Assembly (NCBI RefSeq): GCF_024171645.1
Contig: NZ_JALKAC010000001.1
Coordinates: 1,414,716-1,478,715, forward strand
Source of the DNA: Flavobacterium sp. HSC-32F16
Lineage (GTDB): Bacteria > Bacteroidota > Bacteroidia > Flavobacteriales > Flavobacteriaceae
Direction: 5' to 3'
Length of the DNA stretch: 64,000 nucleotides
Every line of letters begins with the position of its first letter. The first letter of the stretch is position 1. Of this stretch, positions 33,856 to 41,572 are shown one piece after another. Under the pieces are notes generated by a model. The model was not told the origin of the DNA and did no database searches. It saw nothing but the letters and a program-made list of their open reading frames with translations. The position numbers and the translations under genes are program-made.

Positions 33856-34242
33856 ATGACAAAATTTACCAAAACCGGGTTAGTTGCGGCCTTTTTTTTA
33901 GCAACACTATTCACTTACGCCATTGATGGAAAAGGCGATTACATTTTAAACATTCAAACTGGAAACGGAAAAGTAGTCAGCTTTACTTTAGACACCTTTG
34001 AAAAATCATCTTTTTCTATCTACGACGAAAATCACAATTTACTTTATGCGGGAGAATCTGCAGCAAACAAATTGGAAGTTTCAAAAACAATAAGCTTAGA
34101 AGGTTTTCCAGCCGGAACTTATGTTCTTGAAGTAAAAGCAAACGATAAAGTTGCTACACACGAAATTAAAGTTGCTGTTAAAAAGGCAAAAACTGTTAAG
34201 TTAGACGAATCTGTAAACCATAGTCCAGGTTTTCGTCGTTAA
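33856..34242 (+). CDS. Small secreted protein, divergent paralog 4
   Basis: The ATG at 33856 gives a signal peptide (FTKTGLVAAFFLATLFTYA) followed by the shared mature start IDGKGDYILNIQTGNGK; an in-frame ATG at 33766 would add a hydrophobic 30-residue extension and is not preferred. The body keeps the array pattern (FSIYDENHNLLYAGE, ISLEGFPAGTYVLEVKAND) but is clearly diverged and ends in a basic tail (NHSPGFRR). It lacks the common 5' and 3' flanks of units 1-3, so it is an older duplicate under separate control. Confidence 0.78.
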   Translation: MTKFTKTGLVAAFFLATLFTYAIDGKGDYILNIQTGNGKVVSFTLDTFEKSSFSIYDENHNLLYAGESAANKLEVSKTISLEGFPAGTYVLEVKANDKVATHEIKVAVKKAKTVKLDESVNHSPGFRR

Positions 34243-34270
34243 TCACTTTTTTTGCCCCACAAAAAATTAG

Positions 34271-34303
34271 AAAAGCAGCTTCGTATTACGAAGCTGCTTT
34301 TTT
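34271..34303. terminator. Bidirectional terminator
   Basis: Stem AAAAGCAGCTTCG / CGAAGCTGCTTTT with T6, between paralog 4 and the convergent broken gene. Confidence 0.8.
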
Positions 34304-34305
34304 AT

Positions 34306-35143
34306 TTAATTTATTTTTCGAGTTTTTTTGAGAATTAAATCTTTTGAGTTTAATGAAGTTACTACTTTTTTACCTGTTTTAGACTCCAACTCATTCAAAG
34401 CAACTTTAGCAACATTTCCTCCTTGCTTTGCAACTTCTTTACTTTCTTCAAAATTTTCTGGTTCCGCAACGCTTGAGATATCTTTAGTAGATGCTTCTGC
34501 CAGCATATTTAAGATTAATTCAGTGTTAGACATATTATCCCTTAAATTCTCTTTTTTAAGTCCTTTTAGTATTTTATACTCTTTCGTTGTATTTCCAAGA
34601 CCAAGTTTTTGAAATAATATCAGTTAAAATAGCAAATTCCGTTCCCTCCTTTACTCCTCTACTTTTCCATTCTTTCGTTAATTCATTACGAATTTCTATA
34701 CTTTTTAGTCTTTGATTAATCCAGCTTTCCGAATAACCCAGTTGCATATATTGCTCTAATGCTCTATCTATAGTAATTTCAGGATCTTGCATTTCATCAA
34801 GCCGTTCTGCTGCAATTTGCGCCAGCCATAACTTAAATGGTTCTGCTTTTGGAGATGGAATAGATTGTATTAACCGAAATAATTGTTCCGTATCTGCTAC
34901 ATCTGTTAATCTCATTTTACCATCTGCAGCTTCCAGTTTCAAACTGTGACAATTCGTCACGGTTTCATTTCCTTCTTATTTTAGGCGTTGTTTTAATTTC
35001 CGCCAATACGCACCTGCATCTCTGCTTTCTGTCAATACAGTAATTATATCAACAATAGAAAAATACCATTTCTCCTCATCCTGATTCCAAATCGTTCTCA
35101 CGTTCTTTTCTTCAAATATCTGAATCGCACCTTCCTGTTTCAT
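34306..35143 (-). pseudogene. Decayed BRO/DinD-like (phage antirepressor type) gene
   Basis: Three pieces together match one BRO-N/DNA-damage-inducible protein D type protein of about 280 residues. The first runs from ATG 35143 (IQIFEEKNVRTIWNQDEEKWYFSIVDIITVLTES) to a TAA at 34976-34978, where GAA would be expected (KQRLK-stop-EGNE). The second continues in frame (AADGKMRLTDVADTEQLFRLIQSIPSPKAEPFKLWLAQIAAERLDE) and goes out of frame near 34597 at an extra T (TWSWKYNERV). The third carries on in the shifted frame as KGLKKENLRDNMSNTELILNMLAEAS to 34306. Nonsense plus frameshift make a functional product unlikely. Such genes are usually prophage- or island-associated. Confidence 0.82.
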
Positions 35144-35255
35144 TATTCTTTACATTTTTTGATTATTTATAAAAGTAAGAAAAAACACATTAAAATAATT
35201 ATTTCACTTCAACAAATTTAAGTAGAATCGCAACTTAAATGAACTTCATTTTTAT

Positions 35256-35666
35256 TTAAATCTTCTTTTTTAAATCTGAACCTATTTTAACAACGTTCCA
35301 AAAAACTTCTGTATCTGATCCAATAATTATTTTTTGAGATTTTGAGTAAAGTGAAGAATGTGCAAAAGCATACATATAATCCAACAAATCGTTTAACCTG
35401 AAACTTTGTTTGTATTCTGACCTTAATTCTGTACTATTTATAAAACACAGATTTGTGTTTTCTTCTTCTGTAAAAGCTAGATTTAAGTTTTGTTCTATTT
35501 TAGATACTAGTTTTAGTTTTTCATTTTCGAAAAAATCTTCAACCGTAAATTCAATATTACTTTCATTAGAAACAATATCATCAACAATATTTTCCAAATC
35601 AGGATTCTTATCTAAAGTTAGGTTTTTCAAATTTCTGATTTCTTCTAAATATCGCTGTATTTTCAT
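35256..35666 (-). CDS. Uncharacterised acidic protein
   Basis: The start at 35666 (MKIQRYLEEIRNLKNL) is preferred over an ATG at 35690 that lies inside a hairpin. The protein of about 136 residues is acidic and helical with no signal or membrane segment. No family is recognised. It follows the XRE-type regulator gene on the same strand with a hairpin between, so both could belong to one accessory unit. Confidence 0.5.
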   Translation of the reverse strand: MKIQRYLEEIRNLKNLTLDKNPDLENIVDDIVSNESNIEFTVEDFFENEKLKLVSKIEQNLNLAFTEEENTNLCFINSTELRSEYKQSFRLNDLLDYMYAFAHSSLYSKSQKIIIGSDTEVFWNVVKIGSDLKKKI

Positions 35667-35681
35667 TTCTTCTTTAAATGA

Positions 35682-35714
35682 GAAAAGCATCCGCTACGGC
35701 AGATGCTTTTTTAT
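35682..35714. terminator. Hairpin between the unknown gene and the XRE gene
   Basis: AAAAGCATC / GATGCTTTT with an inner GCC/GGC-type extension; T6 on the plus strand, weaker tail on the minus strand. It may attenuate transcripts from the XRE gene. Confidence 0.55.
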
Positions 35715-35727
35715 TTCTGTTCAATTA

Positions 35728-36135
35728 CTATTTCTCTTTTAGCAATTTCTCTAAATATTCGTTTTTTTCTTTTTCTGACTGAAGCAAACGTTCGTAAAGA
35801 TTTTTATTTTCTTCTACAGTTTCCATTAATTTATCTAATGGATTGAAAGTGCACGTATTATAACTATTAAAATTATTATCCGAATCGTTAAACGTATTAA
35901 AATAATTAATCATACCGTCTTCTGAAAAACTTTTAATAGCTTCAACCGTTACACCAAGAACTTTTGCTATTGCGATAAGTTTATCTTCATCGATAGTTTC
36001 ACTATTTTCTAAAATAGAAACCGCCTGCTGATTTGTTCCCAAAGCCTGTGCTAAAGCTTCCTGTTTCATATCACGAAGTTCACGAATACGACTTATTTTT
36101 CGTCCTATATGATTTGGTTTTGATAATGTACTCAT
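35728..36135 (-). CDS. XRE-family helix-turn-helix regulator
   Basis: The 135-residue protein has an HTH_3 domain in its first 75 residues: ISRIRELRDMKQEALAQALGTNQQAVSILENSETIDEDKLIAIAKVLGV. A short linker rich in Asn follows, then a C-terminal coiled-coil-like segment (LMETVEENKNLYERLLQSEKEKNEYLEKLLKEK). It is a cytoplasmic DNA-binding protein, probably dimeric. Such genes occur in islands and prophages; its targets are unknown. Confidence 0.87.
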   Translation of the reverse strand: MSTLSKPNHIGRKISRIRELRDMKQEALAQALGTNQQAVSILENSETIDEDKLIAIAKVLGVTVEAIKSFSEDGMINYFNTFNDSDNNFNSYNTCTFNPLDKLMETVEENKNLYERLLQSEKEKNEYLEKLLKEK

Positions 36136-36338
36136 AATTCAAAGATAATAATTTAGTGTGATAACCCGCAAAATGTAAAAAACATATTTATAATGTATGA
36201 AACACATAAAAAATGTTTTCATACAGAAAGATCTATTTCTTTCTTCGCCGAATCAAACAAAAGTACAATTTTTCTTATAATAAATTTATAAAAGTCAAAT
36301 TCTAAAGTGATTATCTAACAAAACTAAATACACGCCTT

Positions 36339-36656
36339 ATGGAAACAAATGAATCTGAAACTGTAAAAAACCTAAAAAGATTAACCACTCTTTATTTCAA
36401 AACCTTAAAACCCAGAACTGACAACTCAAACGAATATTTCGTTCCAATCAAAATTCAAAATCATTTTGAACTCGGCTGTATTATAAGCGATATGCTAAAA
36501 CTCTGCATCCTTGCGCTCGATCATGATATGCACAACGTTCCCGAAAAGAAAAACCAATCTATAAACGTAAGCCTAATTTTAGAAACTGTTCTGCAATTGT
36601 TTCCTTTAGACGAAATGGAGTTTTTGGGTTATGTTGGGGAGGTTATTGGGGAATGA
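36339..36656 (+). CDS. Uncharacterised 105-residue protein
   Basis: The protein begins METNESETVKNLKRLTTLYFKTLKPR and contains a helical stretch LGCIISDMLKLCILALDHDM. It has no signal peptide. It resembles short accessory proteins found beside XRE regulators in Bacteroidota islands, but no family is recognised. It is divergent from the XRE gene, about 200 bases apart. Confidence 0.5.
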   Translation: METNESETVKNLKRLTTLYFKTLKPRTDNSNEYFVPIKIQNHFELGCIISDMLKLCILALDHDMHNVPEKKNQSINVSLILETVLQLFPLDEMEFLGYVGEVIGE

Positions 36657-36690
36657 TTTTCTTTTTTGCTATTCCAAAATGATATAAACA

Positions 36691-36764
36691 TAGCCCGTGG
36701 TTTCAACCACGGGAACCTAATATTGTCTTGCTTGTTGTGGACCCGTGGTTGAAACCACGGGCTA
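36691..36764. repeat. Nested 23-base inverted repeats (CCCGTGGTT family)
   Basis: The 23-base arms at 36691-36713 and 36742-36764 are perfect reverse complements, and each arm is itself a near palindrome (CCCGTGGTTTCAACCACGGG). The loop is 28 bases. Confidence 0.8.
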
Positions 36765-36800
36765 TATTTGATAATAGGATTTTTGTTGTTTTGATCATGC

Positions 36801-36950
36801 TAATGGATTTTGATTACGTAATTTCTAATTGTCTTGGACGGATTAAAATCCATCCCTACAATATGTTTCGTTCCTTCGGAACTTTTATAAAACTTCATAA
36901 AAGTAACCACAATATTGTCATTTAGACGGAGGAGAAATCGCACTAGTAAT
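36801..36950 (+). repeat. Long direct repeat, left copy
   Basis: About 150 bases beginning AATGGATTTTGATTACG, with the palindromes GGATTAAAATCC and GTTCCTTCGGAAC, and ending in TTGTCATTTAGACGGAGGA. A similar copy lies at 37886-38030 on the other side of a lipoprotein gene. Confidence 0.7.
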
Positions 36951-37018
36951 TCTGCAAAGATTGGCGACTTGCTTTGTCGAGCTTCTAGTGCGATTTCTCC
37001 CTTCGGTCGATATGACAA
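36915..37018. repeat. Imperfect inverted repeat, TTGTCATTTcGAC family
   Basis: The left arm at 36915-36946 and right arm at 36985-37018 are reverse complements with a few mismatches and a 2-base gap; both carry GAGAAATCGCACTAG. Single arms of the same family occur at 37998 and 38128. Otherwise no gene is seen in 36657-37146. Confidence 0.7.
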
Positions 37019-37146
37019 AAGGTAAAGATTTACAAGATAAAAACAGAAAAATTACAGAAGAATTATTACATAAAAAATCCTATTATTGTAAATGAATAAA
37101 TGAGAATAAAAGATACTGTAAAGCTATAAAACAAGAAATTATAAAA

Positions 37147-37818
37147 ATGAAAAATAAAATTTTAATTATTTTATTGCTTTCCTTTATCAGCTGCAAAATG
37201 GATAATCGTAAACCTGCAGAAGTAAGAAAAATAAAGAAATCAACAGACACTGTTTTTTTTAATGAACAAGGTGATACGATAAAAACACAAACTGCTTATC
37301 TTAAAAATAACTATAAATTAATTATTTTTCCAGCTATAGATAAAAATGAAGAAGTAATTAATTTTAGACTTATAAATGGTAAAAAAGATAATACCTATTT
37401 ATTAGTTGATACTTTCATAGAAAATTATCGCCCTTATTATGAAGGAGTTGATTTTAAAAATTATTTTGCTTTACATAGCAACGGAGGCGGAACAAGCAAT
37501 TTCTATTTCTGGTTGTATGATAAAGAAACCGGCAATGAGGTTTTAAATGGTATCACCGGGGATTTTGATTTAAAAAATGAACTGATTTTGTATACAGATG
37601 AAGACGATGAATATAATTTATTCATTTATGATGTAAATACGAAAGTAAAAACGTTGATAAATCTGCCATACGAACTTATGGATAAACAAAAATGCACAAA
37701 ATACAATAATTCACCTAAAACCCTTTATATAAGACGAGTTACTAATGAGTATTACTATTTAGCATTCGAAATTTGCGAACCCTTATTAGTAGAATTTAGA
37801 GTTAAGAAATCAAAATAA
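37147..37818 (+). CDS. Uncharacterised lipoprotein
   Basis: The 223-residue protein has a lipoprotein signal (ILIILLLSFISC, Cys16). The mature part is beta-rich with FALHSNGGGTSNFYFWLYDKE and ends EPLLVEFRVKK. I recognise no family. It sits between two 150-base direct repeats and palindromes, so recombination could delete it; it is best seen as accessory. Confidence 0.65.
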   Translation: MKNKILIILLLSFISCKMDNRKPAEVRKIKKSTDTVFFNEQGDTIKTQTAYLKNNYKLIIFPAIDKNEEVINFRLINGKKDNTYLLVDTFIENYRPYYEGVDFKNYFALHSNGGGTSNFYFWLYDKETGNEVLNGITGDFDLKNELILYTDEDDEYNLFIYDVNTKVKTLINLPYELMDKQKCTKYNNSPKTLYIRRVTNEYYYLAFEICEPLLVEFRVKKSK

Positions 37819-37885
37819 TAATTCTACTGGCGTGAGCTGAAGCCTTACATAATTAATTCCACTTCATTCAAATATCTTCTGCTGG

Positions 37886-38030
37886 TAAATGGATTTTGAT
37901 TACGGAATTTCTTGTCATGATGGATTAAAATCCATCTCTACAATATGCTTCGTTCCTTCGGAACTCTTTATAGAACTTTATAAAAATAACCTCAATATTG
38001 TCATTTCGACGGAGGAAAAATCTTCGCAAG
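37886..38030 (+). repeat. Long direct repeat, right copy
   Basis: This is the second copy of the 36801 repeat: AATGGATTTTGATTACG, GGATTAAAATCC, GTTCCTTCGGAAC and TTGTCATTTCGACGGAGGA occur in the same order. Apart from repeats, 37819-38378 has no supported gene; the bases around 38090-38120 are degenerate CGCAAAG repeats. Confidence 0.7.
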
Positions 38031-38185
38031 AAACTCAACAATGTTAATCTTCTGCTGGCGCGAACGGGAAAGGTGTAATACTAAAAAATCTCGCAAAGAC
38101 GCAAAGTCGCAAAGTTTTTGCACAATCTTGTCATTTCGACCGAAGGGAGAAATCACACAAGTAATTCCGCAAAGATTTGTGACCG

Positions 38186-38301
38186 TTGCTGTGCGAAGTC
38201 TCCCGACTTCGTACCCGCCTCTATATTCCGTTCCAAAATTATTTTTATATTCTTTATGGATTATTGAAACGGGTACGAAGTCGGGAGACTTCGCACAGCA
38301 A
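38186..38301. repeat. Perfect 32-bp inverted repeat with 52-base loop
   Basis: The left arm 38186-38217 starts TTGCTGTGCGAAGTC and the right arm 38270-38301 ends GACTTCGCACAGCAA; the arms are exact reverse complements. Size and form recall a miniature inverted-repeat element. No clear target duplication is seen. Confidence 0.8.
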
Positions 38302-38378
38302 TCAGCGAATTTTATAAAATGAAGACTTTGGAGAGCTGGGAGGCTACCGAATTCTTACACATTTTAATATCACTCTAA

Positions 38379-39266
38379 TTAAACAGATAAAAAATCATTT
38401 AAATAACTAACTATTTCCTGACACTTTTTATTATTCCTAATCTTTTCTAATGTCAAATAATCTGTTTGACTTATACAAACAACATTAGAACTTCCTGATT
38501 TTTGGAGTTGACCTACAGTTCCTATAATAGATTTAGAACTATCATATTTTAATTTCTTTTTTAATTTATCTGCTCTTTTTTCTACTAAAACGTCATTTTC
38601 AATTTCCATTTTCAAGGGAAATAATCTATCATCATTAAAATGATCACTTAAAAAATGATGCGCATTACTAAAAATATCTTCATTATTCAAGACCATTAGT
38701 GGTAATAGAATATCCTCAAGTTTACCTTTATTATTATCATCTCCTGAAAAAACAAAGCTTCCAAATTTTATATCCTTAATCTTTTTTGTTTCTTTATGAC
38801 TATTAAAAGGTTTTTCATTTAAAATTTCTTCTATTTCCTTATTTAGCTCTGAAACTCGACTTTCTACACCTTTCTCATCAGAATCAAAAAAATAAAGAAT
38901 AGAAAATGAAGTATCTAAAGGAGTAACTGTTATTTCTTCATTATTGGGTACAAAAGATAAAAAATCTAAAACTATTTTACTCCTAAGGTTCTTTTTTCCA
39001 TCTCCACCTAGAGAATAAAAAAATAAATATTTATTATCTTTTAAGAGTGCATTTGTAGGCAATAATGCTTGTCTAACTTCCTGTAAATTTAAATCTTCAA
39101 TATTTGATTTGGAGACCTCCGATTTTAGTAACAAATCAATCGGAGTGGGAAATTCACTTATTTTTAAATTATCAATATTTTTAAAACCTTCACTTTTAAT
39201 AATTTTCACTAAAAAAGCAACATCATGAGGCCCCTCACAAAGTACTGCCGTTATCTGAATAGCCAT
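38379..39266 (-). CDS. TOPRIM-like protein, partner of a ParB-ATPase fusion
   Basis: The 295-residue protein starts QITAVLCEGPHDVAFLVKII, a TOPRIM-type first strand with acidic E11. A second acidic motif ILYFFDSDEKG (D128, D130) follows, then GKLEDILLPLM, an arrangement seen in DUF3226/DUF4435-like TOPRIM proteins. The conserved segment SIIGTVGQLQKSGSSNVVCIS lies near the end. TOPRIM domains cut or bind nucleic acid using metal. The gene begins 1 base after the end of the ATPase gene, so translation is coupled. An effector nuclease role in defence, like AriB of PARIS, is inferred from the pairing; the exact family is uncertain. Confidence 0.72.
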   Translation of the reverse strand: MAIQITAVLCEGPHDVAFLVKIIKSEGFKNIDNLKISEFPTPIDLLLKSEVSKSNIEDLNLQEVRQALLPTNALLKDNKYLFFYSLGGDGKKNLRSKIVLDFLSFVPNNEEITVTPLDTSFSILYFFDSDEKGVESRVSELNKEIEEILNEKPFNSHKETKKIKDIKFGSFVFSGDDNNKGKLEDILLPLMVLNNEDIFSNAHHFLSDHFNDDRLFPLKMEIENDVLVEKRADKLKKKLKYDSSKSIIGTVGQLQKSGSSNVVCISQTDYLTLEKIRNNKKCQEIVSYLNDFLSV

Positions 39267-39267
39267 A

Positions 39268-41397
39268 CTATCTTATATCAATATTAATTGTTTCAACTAA
39301 TTGCTTCAATTTGTTACCTTCTAAGTATTTACAAATTACCTTACCATCAATTTCACTTAAAGCAAAAGCAGTTAATTCTTCATCTGGAAAATTATTCTCA
39401 ACAAAAGCGTCAATACATTCTTTGCTATGTGTTGATAAAAATACTTGTACATTAAATTTAACAGCTAGCTCTTGAATAAATTGAGTAAAGTCAATTAATA
39501 AATTTTTATGGATAGCACTATCTAATTCGTCAATACATATAATTCCATTTTTGCTATATCCCATCAATAAAGCAATTTCAAAAATTCGTTGTAAACCTTC
39601 TCCATATTTAGTAATATCAATAGCATAAGACATTTCATCTGTACTCACCATAAATCGACTTTCGTTTTCAATACTAACCATCTCGATTTTATCAATATTT
39701 TTATCCATTTTTTCACGGATAAATATCATAATATCATCGAAATATTTTTCCTGTACAGCCTTTGCATGAGCTTTTTTTAATAATGATCCATCATATCTAT
39801 ATGGGCTACTAAACGTAGCTTGACATAAAAATTGACTTTTTTCAAAATAAAATTCTGGATCTTTATTATCAAATAAATGTATTGTACTAGAAAAAGAATC
39901 TCCGTTTACATTTGCATCTGTCGATATACTATTTAAATAATGACTTTTTTCTATATTCTCATTTGTTTCATATTTACTAATATTTAAAGAACAATTCACA
40001 TCATTGAACTCTGCATCAATCTCAATATTTTCTACAAAAATTTTATTAAACCATTTAGTTGGAAAGCCTTGATAAAACCTGCCTCTAAATCTTTCTAAAT
40101 CAATAATTGATTGAAAATTATTAAGTCTAGTAAATAAATAAAATAATTCTAATACAGAAGTTTTACCTAAATTGTTTCCACCTGCAAAAATGTTAACTCG
40201 ATTTAGTTTAGTAATCTCAATATTTTGTAATTTTCTATATTTTATAATATTTATTGTTTTAAAATGATTTTTTACTTCATTAAAGTATATAGAAGAATTA
40301 CGCTCAATTAATTCTATGTTTGCGGAATTACTAGGTATTAATTTATCTAACTTATCTCTTAATTTAATAACCTTTCCATATTCTTCCTCTGTCATAAACT
40401 CACTAAATTGAAATGCTGTTTGAACTTCTTTATTAAGATTATCCATTGCATTTTTTAGTCGAGATTCACCTACAGCATCACTTAAAGCAAAACCTGCTGT
40501 TATATTTCTCGATTCCTCCATTTGGTCAACAGCTTTTGGCTCATTGATAAATTTAGAGAGTTCTCTTATTTCATGACTTTTAGTTATAATTGGTTCAAGT
40601 GTTATTTCTTGCTCATCTCCATCTTCATTTCGTTCAATTATCTCTTCACGAGAAATCCATGAAAACAATTTTTCCTCATTCATTGTTTGTTCTGGAGCCA
40701 TATCATGATCATTCCATTGCAACCAATTTTTCATTTTGACATTTTTAATTATTTCTTCAAAAATTGAATACATTGTAGTTTCAAATTGATCTCCATAATC
40801 ACTTAGTTTATATCTCTCAATTAAAGACAAAATTCTTAAACTTCGCCTTAAATTGTGTTTATTAATGGCTAACGAATTACATATTTCTAACTCTGACAAA
40901 CCATGTTTATATCTTAGATCTTGAATAAGTTGTGCTTGATTAACTGGATTCCATTTTTTTTTACCACTAATATGGTGCAACCCCATAGTTATTAAGTGTT
41001 GAATAGGACTTTCATCTGATATTAAAACTAATTCTACACTTTTAAAATCTCGCTCTCTCAATTTTCCAACATCATTTCCTTTTAAAAATTGCTCGTAAAG
41101 ATACTTTAAGGCAGCAGTTCTTCTATTGCCTTCAATAACAACAACATTCCCATCAGGTAATTCTTTAACTTGGATTGGATCAAGTTTTAGAATACCATTA
41201 GATTTAAAACTTGTTAATAAATCTGAAATATTTTCTTCATTCTTCCCAATTAGTAAATTATATGTACGATCTTGAATTCTTTTATCACTAATTTCATTTT
41301 CTTTCACAATCTGATAAAACTTGTTGTCAATAAATCTATAATTATTTGCATCAAGCATTAACTTATTTATATGTCTATTTATATATTTATCCATCAT
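39268..41397 (-). CDS. ParB-domain / OLD-type AAA ATPase fusion protein
   Basis: The ATG at 41397 is preferred to an in-frame TTG at 41406; the product is 709 residues. Residues 60-130 form a ParB/Srx-like domain (LDPIQVKELPDGNVVVIEGNRRTAALKYL, with the GNRRTAA motif). A ParB-type helix-turn-helix follows (HGLSELEICNSLAINKHNLRRSLRIL). From about residue 380 there is an ABC/OLD-type ATPase: Walker A FAGGNNLGKTSVLE, signature-like YGEGLQRIFEIA, Walker B GIICIDELDSAIH and switch QVFLSTHSKECIDAF. The next gene encodes a TOPRIM protein, so ATPase and nuclease-like parts are on two chains as in PARIS. The fused ParB part is unusual. Very AT-rich, in a repeat-rich accessory region. Confidence 0.8.
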   Translation of the reverse strand: MMDKYINRHINKLMLDANNYRFIDNKFYQIVKENEISDKRIQDRTYNLLIGKNEENISDLLTSFKSNGILKLDPIQVKELPDGNVVVIEGNRRTAALKYLYEQFLKGNDVGKLRERDFKSVELVLISDESPIQHLITMGLHHISGKKKWNPVNQAQLIQDLRYKHGLSELEICNSLAINKHNLRRSLRILSLIERYKLSDYGDQFETTMYSIFEEIIKNVKMKNWLQWNDHDMAPEQTMNEEKLFSWISREEIIERNEDGDEQEITLEPIITKSHEIRELSKFINEPKAVDQMEESRNITAGFALSDAVGESRLKNAMDNLNKEVQTAFQFSEFMTEEEYGKVIKLRDKLDKLIPSNSANIELIERNSSIYFNEVKNHFKTINIIKYRKLQNIEITKLNRVNIFAGGNNLGKTSVLELFYLFTRLNNFQSIIDLERFRGRFYQGFPTKWFNKIFVENIEIDAEFNDVNCSLNISKYETNENIEKSHYLNSISTDANVNGDSFSSTIHLFDNKDPEFYFEKSQFLCQATFSSPYRYDGSLLKKAHAKAVQEKYFDDIMIFIREKMDKNIDKIEMVSIENESRFMVSTDEMSYAIDITKYGEGLQRIFEIALLMGYSKNGIICIDELDSAIHKNLLIDFTQFIQELAVKFNVQVFLSTHSKECIDAFVENNFPDEELTAFALSEIDGKVICKYLEGNKLKQLVETINIDIR

Positions 41398-41513
41398 TTT
41401 TTTCAAATTTATTTAAATTTGTTTTTTATTTAATTAATTAAAAAATCTTGAGATAATTCTTTTAATTATTTTTATTTTGTTTTATCAAAAGTAGAATAAT
41501 TTATTAAATTATA

Positions 41514-41549
41514 ATATTAAAAAAACCTCCCATTCACATGAGAGGTTTT
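41514..41549 (-). terminator. Terminator of the icmF gene
   Basis: Stem AAAACCTC / GAGGTTTT with T7 on the minus strand, 24 bases after the stop of the mutase gene. Confidence 0.75.
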
Positions 41550-41572
41550 CCATATCATTAAAAATAAAAAAA

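Noticed and set aside
38041..38322. 93-residue frame in the gap before the TOPRIM gene
   Set aside because: It is made of CGCAAAG repeats and the 32-bp inverted repeat; composition is that of repeats, not protein.
41404..41411. TAAATTTG as -7 promoter box of the ParB-ATPase gene
   Set aside because: It is only 6 bases before the chosen start, too close for a normal leader; a leaderless transcript is possible but unsupported.
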